A DNA stretch of 47,339 nt from an uncultured Bacteroidales bacterium (GCA_947164955.1 CAMUYT010000003.1:1-47339); one strand, 5' to 3'. Counted from the stretch's first letter, positions 38,613-46,959 are shown. Notes: generated by a model not told the origin, from the sequence alone. Numbers and translations are program-made.

Positions 38613-40879
38613 CCGCCACCTCCCGCACTCACCGTGGTCACCATCGAGTTGACATTGACATTGGTGCTTTGGCCGCCGCTGTAGGTGACGTTGCCCGTGT
38701 AGTAGCCGTTCCAGTTGGTGCCGCCACTGATGGTGCCACCATACTTCACGGTGTATTGACTGCCCGTTTGTAGCTGCGGATCGGTGAAGAGCATCACCAA
38801 GCCGCTGCCACCGCCTGGACCCGGCCAACCGCCTCCTCCGGAAAGAGTGGGGCATTGGTACGTGCAGATAACTGTGCCGTCGGACTTCAGGATTTGGATG
38901 GCATAGCCCGACTGCGTGTTGATTTTCAGCGAAGGTTGGGTGCAAACGTTCTGGGTCGGGTTGCTCGTAGCGCCGCCGGTGCCAATGTGGGTGCCGCCCG
39001 TGATCTTGAATTGGTTGTTGTCGCAGTCGAAGCCTTCCTCGGGTTGGCGCGCGCCGTTGGAGATGACGAAGCCACCGTTGAGGAACAAGGTGCCGTTCGA
39101 GTCGATGCCGTCGTTGTTGTCGCTGTGCGAATAGACTGTGCCGCCGTTGATGGTGAGGTTGGTCCGTGCGTTGATGGGGTCGTCGGTCTTCGAGTAGGTC
39201 TCGATGTTGCCACCGTTGATGGTCAGCGTGGCCTTGCTTTCGATGCACTCGCCGCCTTCGTTGTTCTGCGTGCAGTTGACGGTAATGGTGCCGCTGTTGA
39301 TGGTCAGGTTACCGCGACTCTTGATGCCCTTTGGGTTGGCGTAGTCGCCGCCGCCAGGCCAGCCGCCGCCACCGCTCGAAATGGTGATGCGCTCACCTGA
39401 GGTGGTCACGTTGAGGATGAGGTCGTTGTCATCGCCGCCCTCGGTGCCGATGATGAGGGTGGAGGTGGTGTGGTCGTCGTCGCCCACGTTGATGCCTTTG
39501 CCGCCCGTGCCCGAGCTGATCAGGGTGAGGTTGCCCGAGAGGATGCTCATATTGCCGTCGGAACGCAGGCAGGCCGAGGTGTAGGCGTCTTTGGTGGAGC
39601 CGCTCACGGTGTACGACGCACCATTACCTTGCGTGGTGACGTTCATCGTGGCACCGTCGATGGTGAGGTTGCCATCGGCGCTGATGCCTTTGCCGCCGTG
39701 GTTGGAAGTGGGCAGCGTGATGGTAAAGTCGCCACCAGTGATGTTGATATCGGTGTCGCACTTGATGGCGGTGCAGTAGGAGGGGACGTTTTGTCCGCTG
39801 ACCGATTCGAGCACGGTGCTTCCCGATGCCGTAATGTCAATCGTGCCGCCGCTGATGTTGATTTGGCCGTCACATTTGAGGCCTTTCGACATATCACCTG
39901 AGTTCGTGATGGTAAGCGTGCCACCATTGATATTGAGGTCACTGTCGGCCTTGATACCCTTACTATCAGTGCCACTCGTGTTGATGCCGAGCGAGCCGCC
40001 GTTCATGGTGAAAAGGCCCGAGACCTTGATGCCTCTTTGGGCTTCTGCGGTCGTGTTGATGGTGAGATTGCCGTTAGCAATGGTGACGTTGCCCGAAACA
40101 TCCATGCCATCGGAGCCTGCTGATGCGATTTCAAGCGTACCGCCGTTCCAAGTCAGGTTGCTGCTGCAATGGATACCGTCGCTGTTGCTGCCAAGGATGC
40201 GGATGGTACCCGAGTTGACGGTAACATTGCCGTCGAAGTTGATGGCGTGTTTGGCATTGCCCGTGACTTGTAGCGTTCCTGGGCCTTCAATGGTGAGCCC
40301 GAAAGGCAAGTCCATGGTGGCCGTTTGCGTGCCGTTCGCACCATCGGCAAGCGTGGAAGTGCCTTTGAGCTTCAGCGTTACGGGGACGATGACTCCAGCA
40401 CTGATGGCGGCACCTGTTGGGTTGGATAGGGTCAGGTTGTCAAAGGTTACATGGAAGGGTGTCATGCTGTAATAGAAGAGCCTGCCATTGTCGGAGCTGC
40501 CCGAAACCACATAGGGCACGTTTTCGTGGTAGGATTGCACATCCACATAAGCGCCGTCGACGGTGATTTGAACCATGTCATCGGCAAAAGGATTGTCGAT
40601 GGTGACGGAATTGCCGTTGTAGGTGATGTAAACCGTGTCGCCAATGTGTGCCGACTCCTGGCGGAAAACGATGCTGTCAATGTCCTGAATGTTAAGGTGC
40701 TGGCCACCGTTCTCATCGTTGATGTTCATGCGTGTGCCGTCGAAGCGGAATTCTTCGATGGTGCTCACGCCCTTGTCATACAGCAAGAAAGCGTTGTTGT
40801 AAACTTTCATGTGGTATTCTTGTGCACTGAGGCCCATGCAAGCCAAAAGAAAGGCTGCGATGAATAAGGTCTTTCTCAT
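38606..40879 (-). CDS. Secreted beta-helix carbohydrate-binding protein (Cthe_2159-like)
   Basis: A 757-residue exported protein with signal peptide MRKTLFIAAFLLACMGLSAQ. Residues 20-75 form a small beta domain with the IDSIVF motif common at the N-termini of Bacteroidota surface proteins. From about 85 to 660 runs a right-handed beta-helix of many short rungs of the type G-x-L-T-I-N-G-G-T-x-x-I (GNVTVNSGTIRILGSNSDGI, SDLNINGGTLTITNSGDMSKGLKCDG, ATLTINGGNIETYS), matching the carbohydrate-binding/pectate-lyase-like Cthe_2159 family. Three Gly-rich GGGGW motifs occur, one of them at the extreme C-terminus. No T9SS CTD is present, unlike the operon neighbour upstream. The N-terminus overlaps that neighbour by ATGA. 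Polysaccharide binding is inferred from the family. Confidence 0.88.
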   Translation of the reverse strand: MRKTLFIAAFLLACMGLSAQEYHMKVYNNAFLLYDKGVSTIEEFRFDGTRMNINDENGGQHLNIQDIDSIVFRQESAHIGDTVYITYNGNSVTIDNPFADDMVQITVDGAYVDVQSYHENVPYVVSGSSDNGRLFYYSMTPFHVTFDNLTLSNPTGAAISAGVIVPVTLKLKGTSTLADGANGTQTATMDLPFGLTIEGPGTLQVTGNAKHAINFDGNVTVNSGTIRILGSNSDGIHCSSNLTWNGGTLEIASAGSDGMDVSGNVTIANGNLTINTTAEAQRGIKVSGLFTMNGGSLGINTSGTDSKGIKADSDLNINGGTLTITNSGDMSKGLKCDGQINISGGTIDITASGSTVLESVSGQNVPSYCTAIKCDTDINITGGDFTITLPTSNHGGKGISADGNLTIDGATMNVTTQGNGASYTVSGSTKDAYTSACLRSDGNMSILSGNLTLISSGTGGKGINVGDDDHTTSTLIIGTEGGDDNDLILNVTTSGERITISSGGGGWPGGGDYANPKGIKSRGNLTINSGTITVNCTQNNEGGECIESKATLTINGGNIETYSKTDDPINARTNLTINGGTVYSHSDNNDGIDSNGTLFLNGGFVISNGARQPEEGFDCDNNQFKITGGTHIGTGGATSNPTQNVCTQPSLKINTQSGYAIQILKSDGTVICTYQCPTLSGGGGWPGPGGGSGLVMLFTDPQLQTGSQYTVKYGGTISGGTNWNGYYTGNVTYSGGQSTNVNVNSMVTTVSAGGGGW

Positions 40880-41364
40880 AGCTTGATCATTTTAAGGGTT
40901 GCAGACTCGGTTTTCACAAGGTAGACGCCCATCGCGAGGTCGGAAATGTCGATGGCTTGTTCGCCCGAAGCCTCGAAGCTTTTCATCAGGCGGCCATCGA
41001 GGGCATAGATGTTGATGGTTTGCAAGCCTTGAAGGTTGCGGATGACCAATGCATCGTGAACGGGGTTGGGGAAGATGCTTAATGCCGTGGCGTCGTTTTC
41101 ATTGGTGCCTTCTGTTTCATGGCAGGTCAGCTTGCGGATGTCAGCCAACGGGATTTTCACTGTGCTTTTGTATTCGTTTATTTCGATGACGAGTATCGTA
41201 TTGTCCTCGAAATACATACGGTCGGCTTCCGTCATCGTATAGTTCTGCTCGGCTCCGTTGTTGAGCGTGACAACAACTTGCGTGGATTGCGCTGCCATGC
41301 TTAAAGCCATTCCAAAAGTGGAGATTAGCAGGAACAGCGTTCGTTTGATTATGTGCTTCATCAT
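40876..41364 (-). CDS. Small T9SS type A sorting-domain protein
   Basis: A 162-residue exported protein. The signal peptide ends near SMAAQ. Residues 27-82 (TQVVVTLNNGAEQNYTMTEADRMYFED, TVKIPLADIRKLTC) form a small beta domain like that at the N-terminus of the next protein in the operon. The last ~75 residues are a complete type A CTD: LSIFPNPVHDALVIRNL, TINIYALDGRLMKSF, LAMGVYLVKTESATLKMIKL. So nearly half of the protein is sorting signal, and the mature surface part would be only ~60 residues. It heads a four-gene operon and has its own promoter. It may serve as a surface anchor or partner for the beta-helix protein (inference). Confidence 0.9.
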   Translation of the reverse strand: MMKHIIKRTLFLLISTFGMALSMAAQSTQVVVTLNNGAEQNYTMTEADRMYFEDNTILVIEINEYKSTVKIPLADIRKLTCHETEGTNENDATALSIFPNPVHDALVIRNLQGLQTINIYALDGRLMKSFEASGEQAIDISDLAMGVYLVKTESATLKMIKL

Positions 41365-41387
41365 CTTTTAATTGAAAAATAAGAATG

Positions 41388-41395
41388 CAAAAATA
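41388..41395 (-). promoter_or_regulatory. Candidate -7 box (TATTTTTG) for the four-gene surface/HD/Fur operon
   Basis: A perfect TAnnTTTG match on the minus strand, 23 nt upstream of the ATG at 41364. Confidence 0.6.
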
Positions 41396-41455
41396 GACAA
41401 TCTTGTTGAAATACAAGTTGTGTTTTGTCAACGAAATAGGTTAGTTTAAACCGAA

Positions 41456-43714
41456 TTATTTATTGTTTGCGACCAGATATGGGCGCGTAATCGAGGTTTT
41501 GCAATACAATATGGCTTTAGGTGTGCCGCTGAAGATGAGCTTGCCGCCCATGTCGCCGCCTCCGGGACCGAGTTCGATGAGATAGTCGCATTGCTTCAGC
41601 ATTTCCAAGTTGTGTTCAATGAGGAAAATGGTGTTGCCCGCCTCGACCATTTTGCCAAAAAGGTCCAAAATCCGCTTGATGTCGTTGAGGTGGAGACCGT
41701 CGCTGGGCTCGTCCATGATGAAGATCTTGCCCGCGTCGCGCAGATAGGAAGCCAACTTGATGCGTTGCAGCTCGCCGCCCGAGAGTGTCGAAAGCGACTG
41801 GTTGAGATGCAGATAGCCCAAGCCGACCTTGCGCAAAGGCTCCAGCTTATCGGCGATGACGGTGCCGCCGAATACTTCGGAGGCTTTGTTGGCGGTCAGG
41901 TCCATCACCTCAGCGATGTTCATGCCTTGCACCTTATATAATAGTACCTCGTTGCTATAGCGTAGTCCGCCGCATGCCTCACAAACGGTTTCGATGCTAT
42001 CCATAAAGGCCATGTCGCTGACAATCACGCCCTTGCCTTGGCAAACGGGACAGCCGCCTTTGCCGTTGAAGGAGAAGAGGTCGGCCTTGGTTTTGTTTGT
42101 CTTGGCGAAGAGCTTGCGGATGTCGTCGGCCACTTCGAGGTAGGTGGCAGGCGTCGAGCGCAGGCTGATGCCGATGTTCTTTTGGCTGATGTAGACGATT
42201 TCCTCAGGCTTCGGATATGCCTTGCGGAAACATTCCATCAACGAGCTTTTGCCCGAACCGGCCACGCCAGCGATGCCGCACATCACGCCCAAGGGCAGGT
42301 CAATGGTCAGGTCTTTGATGTTATGTAATGTGGCGTTCTCCAAACGGAAAAACGAGTTGGGTTGGCGCACCGTCTCCTTGATTTCGGTCGTCGCGCTGAG
42401 CGATTTGCCCGTTAGCGTTGGGCTGTGGAGCAGTTCGTCGTAGCTGCCTTCAAACACGATTTCGCCGCCGGCCATGCCCGCGCCTGGACCCATGTCGATG
42501 ATGTGGTCGGCGATTTTGATCATGTCCTTGTGGTGCTCCACGAGGATGACCGTGTTGCCGTGGTTCTTCAATTTTTGCACCGACTTCTGCATCAGCAGGA
42601 TGTCGTGGTTGTGCAGGCCCACGCTAGGTTCGTCCAAAATGTACATCACGTCGGATAGTGGCGAGTTGATGTATTTGGCGATCTTGCAGCGTTGCGCCTC
42701 GCCGCCCGAGAGCGTCCCGATGGCGCGGTCAAGGGTGAGGTAGCCGAGGCCGATTTCCTCCAAGGCGGCCAAACGTTCAATGGTGGCATGCTTGATGTCT
42801 TCGGCCAATGGATTGTTTATGGTCTCCATCCATGTTCGGGCATCGGTGATGCTCATGGCGGTCACCTCGGCGATGTTCAGCCCGTTGATTTTGCAGGAGC
42901 GGATTTTCTCGTTGAGGCGCGTCCCCTTGCATTCGGGGCAGGTGCCCATCGTCAGCATCGGGTTGAGCACGGCGGCATGGAGCAGGCCTTCCTCCGAGTT
43001 GATGATGCTGCGGTACATGCGCGGGATGAGGCCTTCGTATTTCGCGCTTTTTGGCCAGTTCGACGGTGGGTTCTTCAGCTTGATTTGTGGCGAGTTGAGG
43101 AAGAGGTCGAGTTCCTCGGGCGAGTAGTCGCGGATTTTCTTGTCGAGGTCGAAGAGGCCGCTGTGGGCGTAGCGGATCCAGCGCCAGCCGCCCTTGCCGA
43201 AGGCGATGTAGTGGATGGTGTCCTCGTCGTTGAGCGACTTGTCGAAGTCGACGAGCTTGTGGATGTCCAACTCGCGGATTTCGCCCAAACCTGCACAACG
43301 CGGACAACTGCCCGACGGATGGTTGAACGAAAAAGCGTCGGAATAGCCCACAAAAGGCTGCCCGATGCGCGAGAATAACAATCTGAGTAGCGCGTAAATA
43401 TCTGTATATGTGCCTACTGTAGAACGTGAGTTTGAAGTCGGTTTCCGTTGCTCAATCACGATGGCGATGGGCAGATTTTCAATGTCGCCGACGTGCGGAC
43501 GACCGTATTTGGGCAAATACTGCTGCGTGAACGACGGGAAAGTGTCGTTCAGCTCGCGCCGCGACTTGGCCGCGATGGTGTCGAGCACCAATGACGACTT
43601 GCCCGAACCTGAAACGCCCGTCACCACAGTGATTTGTCGCTTCGGGATGCGCACGTCGACGTGTTTCAGGTTGTTTTCGGTGGCGTCTTTGATGATGATA
43701 TAATCTGATGTCAT
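41456..43714 (-). CDS. UvrA paralogue (short, UvrA2/DrrC-like ABC ATPase)
   Basis: 752 residues from MTSDYIIIKDATENNLKHV (ATG at 43714). It has two ABC modules as in UvrA: P-loops GVSGSGKSS (N-terminal) and GVAGSGKSS (second half), signatures TLSGGEAQRCKIA and TLSGGELQRIKLA, and Walker B YILDEPSVGLH and IMDEPSDGLH. Zinc-module cysteines are present (CPRCAGLG, CPECKGTRL, CPVCQGKG, CEACGGLRY). It is ~190 residues shorter than housekeeping UvrA (~940), and the segment after RLLFSRIGQPF goes directly to CPRC. The UvrB-interaction domain therefore appears missing, as in UvrA2/DrrC-type proteins linked to drug resistance or auxiliary repair. Function is inferred. It starts 38 nt after the amidohydrolase stop. 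Confidence 0.9.
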   Translation of the reverse strand: MTSDYIIIKDATENNLKHVDVRIPKRQITVVTGVSGSGKSSLVLDTIAAKSRRELNDTFPSFTQQYLPKYGRPHVGDIENLPIAIVIEQRKPTSNSRSTVGTYTDIYALLRLLFSRIGQPFVGYSDAFSFNHPSGSCPRCAGLGEIRELDIHKLVDFDKSLNDEDTIHYIAFGKGGWRWIRYAHSGLFDLDKKIRDYSPEELDLFLNSPQIKLKNPPSNWPKSAKYEGLIPRMYRSIINSEEGLLHAAVLNPMLTMGTCPECKGTRLNEKIRSCKINGLNIAEVTAMSITDARTWMETINNPLAEDIKHATIERLAALEEIGLGYLTLDRAIGTLSGGEAQRCKIAKYINSPLSDVMYILDEPSVGLHNHDILLMQKSVQKLKNHGNTVILVEHHKDMIKIADHIIDMGPGAGMAGGEIVFEGSYDELLHSPTLTGKSLSATTEIKETVRQPNSFFRLENATLHNIKDLTIDLPLGVMCGIAGVAGSGKSSLMECFRKAYPKPEEIVYISQKNIGISLRSTPATYLEVADDIRKLFAKTNKTKADLFSFNGKGGCPVCQGKGVIVSDMAFMDSIETVCEACGGLRYSNEVLLYKVQGMNIAEVMDLTANKASEVFGGTVIADKLEPLRKVGLGYLHLNQSLSTLSGGELQRIKLASYLRDAGKIFIMDEPSDGLHLNDIKRILDLFGKMVEAGNTIFLIEHNLEMLKQCDYLIELGPGGGDMGGKLIFSGTPKAILYCKTSITRPYLVANNK

Positions 43715-43752
43715 CGTGAATGGAGTTGGGATGCAAAATTGCAAAGAATTCC

Positions 43753-45393
43753 TCAATGAATGTGGCAGAGCTTCACTTTGGCATTGACGATTTTGTCTTC
43801 TGAAACGGTCATGATGTCACGGTCGAGAATGACAAAATCAGCGTCTTTGCCCACTTCGATGCTGCCTTTGCGGTTTTCGAGGAAGCAGCCTTTGGCCACC
43901 CATATGGTGATGGAACGCAAGGCTTGTTCACGACTGAGGGCGTTTTCCATTTGGAAGCCTTCTGCGGGTGTGCCGTCCAAGTGCTTGCGGGCCACGGCAG
44001 CATAGAAAGTGTAGATCGGGCTGATGTCCTCGATGGGGAAGTCAGTTCCGTTGATCACCCAGCCGTTTTGCTGAAGCAGGCGCTGATAGGCGTATGCATT
44101 CTTGATGCGGTCGCCAAGGCGTTCCTCGGCCCAATCCATGTCGGAAGTGCAGTGCGTGCTTTGGATGGAGGGGATGACGCTGAGGTCGGCAAAGCGTTGG
44201 AAGTCGGCATCGTCGATCACTTGCGAGTGCTCGATGCGCCAGCGGAGGTCGTTGCCGCCTTTGAGGTATTCGGAGTAGATGTCCAAAATGTGGTGCGCAC
44301 CGCCATCGCCGATGGCATGGCAACACACTTGGTAATGGGCATCGTAGCATTTTTGGCAGACGTGCCGGTAGAAATCGTCTGTCTCCAATATCAGGCCGCT
44401 GTTGGCCGGGTCGTCGGCGTAGGGTTCAAGCAGCTTTGCGCCGCGTGAGCCAAGGGCACCGTCGGCGTAGATTTTCACACTGCGCACGGTGAGCCTTTCC
44501 TTGTCGATGACGCCTTGGCGCATGAAGTGGTCCATGGTCTCATCGTCGGGGTTGATCATCGCGTTGACGTGCATCTTCAATTGACCGTTTTGTTGCAGGC
44601 TGTCGATGAGCTCGATGGTGGCGATGTCCAAGCCTGCGTCGGTGACGCTGGTCAGACCTACGCCCATACAGTTCTCTTGGGCCTTGAGCAAGGCTTGGGT
44701 TTGCTGGGCGGCATCCATCTTGGGCACCAAGGCTTTGGCTACATCGGCAAGGTTGTCCATCAGCACACCCGTGCAACGCCCGTCTTTGACGATGGCCATG
44801 CCGCCATCCATCTTCGTGTCAGCGTCGATTTTGGCTAATTCTAGAACCTCCTTTGAAACTAACACTGCATGTCCATCCACACGGGTCAGTAGTACGTTTT
44901 TGTTGGGGAAAGCCTCGGCAAGCCTTTGGTTGTCAGGAAACTCAGTTACTTCCCAAAGGTTTTGGTCCCAGCCGCGACCCAGGAGCCATTCGGCAGGGTA
45001 GAGGCTGTCATGCACCTTGAGGCGCTCGATGACTTCGTCGTATGAGCGGCAGCCCTTCAGGTCGGCCCAGCGGATGAGGTTCTCTCCGTAACCGTTGAAG
45101 TGGCAGTGCCCGTCCATGAAGCCTGGATACACAGCATTGCCTTGTGCGTCAATGGTTTCCTTGGCAACGTATTGCCGCATGATGGTCTCTTCGTCGCCGA
45201 CTGCGACAAATTTGCCGTCTTTCACGGCAAAGGCTTGGGCTTTGGAGAAGTCGTCGTCAACGGTGTAGACATTGGCATTGCGGACGATGAGGTCTACGGG
45301 TGTCTTGGAGTTGCAGAAGGTCATAATGAAGATGATTGAAGCAAATAATGCTGGGATGAATGCCTTAAGTAGGTGTCGTATTGTGGTTTTCAT
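43753..45393 (-). CDS. Exported amidohydrolase (YtcJ-like, amidohydrolase 3 family)
   Basis: About 546 residues from MKTTIRHLLK (ATG at 45393, supported by a promoter box upstream). The N-terminal hydrophobic segment (AFIPALFASIIFIMTFCNSK) is a signal or anchor; Cys27 could be lipidated, but the box MTFC is a poor lipobox. The TIM-barrel metal site begins with His96 and His98 in PGFMDGHCHFNG. Later: DGALGSRGAKLLEPY, CCHAIGDGGAHHILDIY, WRIEHSQVIDD, NGTDFPIEDISPIYTFYAAV. The small beta-sandwich is formed by the N- and C-terminal ends (ADFVILDRDI). Members hydrolyse amide or ester bonds in cyclic or aryl substrates; the natural substrate is unknown. Confidence 0.9.
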   Translation of the reverse strand: MKTTIRHLLKAFIPALFASIIFIMTFCNSKTPVDLIVRNANVYTVDDDFSKAQAFAVKDGKFVAVGDEETIMRQYVAKETIDAQGNAVYPGFMDGHCHFNGYGENLIRWADLKGCRSYDEVIERLKVHDSLYPAEWLLGRGWDQNLWEVTEFPDNQRLAEAFPNKNVLLTRVDGHAVLVSKEVLELAKIDADTKMDGGMAIVKDGRCTGVLMDNLADVAKALVPKMDAAQQTQALLKAQENCMGVGLTSVTDAGLDIATIELIDSLQQNGQLKMHVNAMINPDDETMDHFMRQGVIDKERLTVRSVKIYADGALGSRGAKLLEPYADDPANSGLILETDDFYRHVCQKCYDAHYQVCCHAIGDGGAHHILDIYSEYLKGGNDLRWRIEHSQVIDDADFQRFADLSVIPSIQSTHCTSDMDWAEERLGDRIKNAYAYQRLLQQNGWVINGTDFPIEDISPIYTFYAAVARKHLDGTPAEGFQMENALSREQALRSITIWVAKGCFLENRKGSIEVGKDADFVILDRDIMTVSEDKIVNAKVKLCHIH

Positions 45394-45422
45394 ATAGATG
45401 TGGCATTTGATGAATACGGCCA

Positions 45423-45430
45423 CAAAAATA
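45423..45430 (-). promoter_or_regulatory. Candidate -7 box (TATTTTTG) for the amidohydrolase gene
   Basis: A perfect TAnnTTTG match on the minus strand, in the 59-nt gap after the exonuclease gene and 29 nt before the ATG at 45393. Confidence 0.6.
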
Positions 45431-45452
45431 CTAAAAACTTCGTTGTCTTTGA

Positions 45453-45947
45453 TTACAAAATCTCCCGCGCAATCCAGGCGCAAGCCTCGGCATCGGCAAG
45501 GGCGTTGTGGTGGTTGAACTCATGGTAGCCGCAGGCCTCGGCCACAGTGTGCAACTGGTGGTTGGGCAATCGTTTCCCGAAATGTTTGCGTGAGGCGCGA
45601 CAGGTGCAATAGAACTTGTAGTCAGGGTAATCCATCTGGTAGCAGCGCATCACAGCCTTCAGGCAACCCTCGTCGAAAGGGCTGTTGTGGGCCACGAGGG
45701 GCAAGCCTTCAATCAAAGGCTCGATTTGATGCCAAACATACGGGAAAACTGGAGCATCTTCGGTATCAGCCTTGGTGATGCCATGTACGAGCGTGTTCCA
45801 ATACAGGTAATAGTTCGGCTCAGGCTGGATAAGGGAATAAAACGAGTCCACGAACTCGCCTTCTTTCACAATCACCACGCCCACGCTGCACACGCTGGTG
45901 CGCTCGTTGTTGGCGGTCTCGAAGTCGATGGCGGCGAAGTTGTTCAT
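45453..45947 (-). CDS. DnaQ-like (DEDDh) 3'-5' exonuclease
   Basis: A 164-residue nuclease of the RNase T/DnaQ superfamily. Exo I is FAAIDFETAN (Asp8, Glu10). Exo II includes LVAHNSPFDEGCLKAVM. Exo III is HHNALADAEACAWIA, with the His and Asp of the DEDDh type. The compact size matches single-domain exonucleases such as the polymerase III epsilon-like group. It starts 2 nt after the stop of the HTH-Fic gene, so both belong to one transcript under the palindromic operators at 46833-46933. Its nucleic-acid substrate is unknown. The pairing with a Fic protein is unusual, and a link in function is a hypothesis. Confidence 0.93.
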   Translation of the reverse strand: MNNFAAIDFETANNERTSVCSVGVVIVKEGEFVDSFYSLIQPEPNYYLYWNTLVHGITKADTEDAPVFPYVWHQIEPLIEGLPLVAHNSPFDEGCLKAVMRCYQMDYPDYKFYCTCRASRKHFGKRLPNHQLHTVAEACGYHEFNHHNALADAEACAWIAREIL

Positions 45948-45949
45948 GA

Positions 45950-46831
45950 TTAGAATTTGATTTTGAAATACTTTAGTGTCGCCTTGAAATTGTCCTGTGC
46001 TGTTAGGCAGGTGTCGCGCAGGAAACCGTTGATTTTTCCCCAGTTCTGTATGCCTCGGTAATAGAACAAGCGCAAATCATCAGTGATGATGAATGGGACA
46101 ATGGCGTTTTGCAGGCATTGCCAGAAAAGTAGCAGTCTTCCTACACGTCCGTTGCCGTCTTGAAAAGGATGGATGTGTTCGAATTGCACATGAAAATCCA
46201 GCAAGTCATCGAACGAGGCTTTCTTTTTGGAGTTGTATTCTGCAAGAAGTGATTTCATCTTGCTATGAACATCCTTTGGTTGGACTGTCTCTTCTTCTCC
46301 CACGGCATTAGCAAGACGTTTGTAGTCTCCCACGGCAAACCACGACTTGCGGCTGTCGGAAGTGTTGGTTTTCAATATCAGATGCAGTTGTTTGATGTGT
46401 GTTTCGGTGATCTTGTCGGTGGCGTGTTCGATGACATAGTCGATGCAACGGAAGTGGTTGACGGTCTCCATGATATCGTCGATGCGCGTGTTTTCCGTGG
46501 TGATGCCTAAGGTGTTGGTCTCGAAGATATATCGCGTCTGCTCCTTAGTCAGGCGGCTACCTTCAATATGGTTGGAATTGTAGGTCAAGTCGATTTGTAC
46601 GCGATGATAAATGCCGCCTTTCATCTTGGCTTCTTTTTGTTCGCGCAAAGCAGCAAGTAAAGGCGACACCTTCTTTTTACTTCGTTTGGGCATGGATGCA
46701 TCGGCGGGAATGTTCCATGTCTTTCCCGTAAGAAACGCACCTTCTATCTTTCCCGTAGCACAATAGTTTCGTGCGGTGCGCTCGCTGATTCCATGCTTCT
46801 CGGCAAACTGACTGACTGAAATGTATTCCAT
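45950..46831 (-). CDS. Fic-domain protein with N-terminal HTH
   Basis: A 293-residue protein. Residues 1-48 are a helix-turn-helix of the MerR/excisionase type (ISVSQFAEKHGISERTARNYCATGKIEGAFLTGKTWNIP). The Fic core follows. An N-terminal inhibitory-helix motif (S/T-x3-E-G) is seen as S86-N-H-I-E90-G91. The catalytic loop H221-P-F-Q-D-G-N-G-R-V-G-R232 matches HxFx(D/E)GNGRxxR fully. Fic enzymes usually transfer AMP to Ser/Thr/Tyr of target proteins, and the inhibitory Glu restrains ATP binding. The upstream DNA carries three copies of a CGGCAAG palindrome around the promoter, so the HTH probably autoregulates. It is followed after 2 nt by the exonuclease gene. Confidence 0.93.
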   Translation of the reverse strand: MEYISVSQFAEKHGISERTARNYCATGKIEGAFLTGKTWNIPADASMPKRSKKKVSPLLAALREQKEAKMKGGIYHRVQIDLTYNSNHIEGSRLTKEQTRYIFETNTLGITTENTRIDDIMETVNHFRCIDYVIEHATDKITETHIKQLHLILKTNTSDSRKSWFAVGDYKRLANAVGEEETVQPKDVHSKMKSLLAEYNSKKKASFDDLLDFHVQFEHIHPFQDGNGRVGRLLLFWQCLQNAIVPFIITDDLRLFYYRGIQNWGKINGFLRDTCLTAQDNFKATLKYFKIKF

Positions 46832-46832
46832 C

Positions 46833-46842
46833 TATCGGCAAG
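46833..46842. promoter_or_regulatory. Operator half-site 1 (TATCGGCAAG)
   Basis: Starts 2 nt from the Fic start codon, in the 5' leader. Shares TATCGGCAAG with the right arms of sites 2 and 3. Confidence 0.6.
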
Positions 46843-46861
46843 TTTTCTCTCAAATCCGCTG

Positions 46862-46869
46862 CAAAAGTA
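46862..46869 (-). promoter_or_regulatory. Candidate -7 box (TACTTTTG) for the HTH-Fic/exonuclease operon
   Basis: A perfect TAnnTTTG match on the minus strand, 31 nt before the Fic ATG. It sits between operator site 1 (leader) and operator site 2 (spacer/-33 region). Confidence 0.65.
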
Positions 46870-46875
46870 GCAATT

Positions 46876-46893
46876 CTTGCCGATATCGGCATG
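46876..46893. promoter_or_regulatory. Operator site 2 (palindrome CTTGCCGATATCGGCATG)
   Basis: An inverted repeat with arms TGCCGAT/ATCGGCA, placed 6 nt upstream of the -7 box on the minus strand. A protein bound here would cover the -33/-7 spacer, as expected for a repressor. Confidence 0.72.
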
Positions 46894-46917
46894 TTTTAAG
46901 CAAATAACATTCAAAAT

Positions 46918-46933
46918 TTGCCGTTATCGGCAA
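46918..46933. promoter_or_regulatory. Operator site 3 (palindrome TTGCCGTTATCGGCAA)
   Basis: Arms TTGCCG/CGGCAA, lying 40-42 bp upstream of site 2 (about four helical turns), between the ABC-transporter and Fic genes. Both sites are followed by TTTTAA-like text. Confidence 0.7.
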
Positions 46934-46959
46934 GATTTTAAGAAACTTTTTCATGGTTT

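Noticed and set aside
38613-39248. Upstream extension of the HD-hydrolase frame
   Set aside because: Arg/His/Gln-rich nonsense translated from an alternative frame of the beta-helix gene. The HD domain has a good ATG at 38612.
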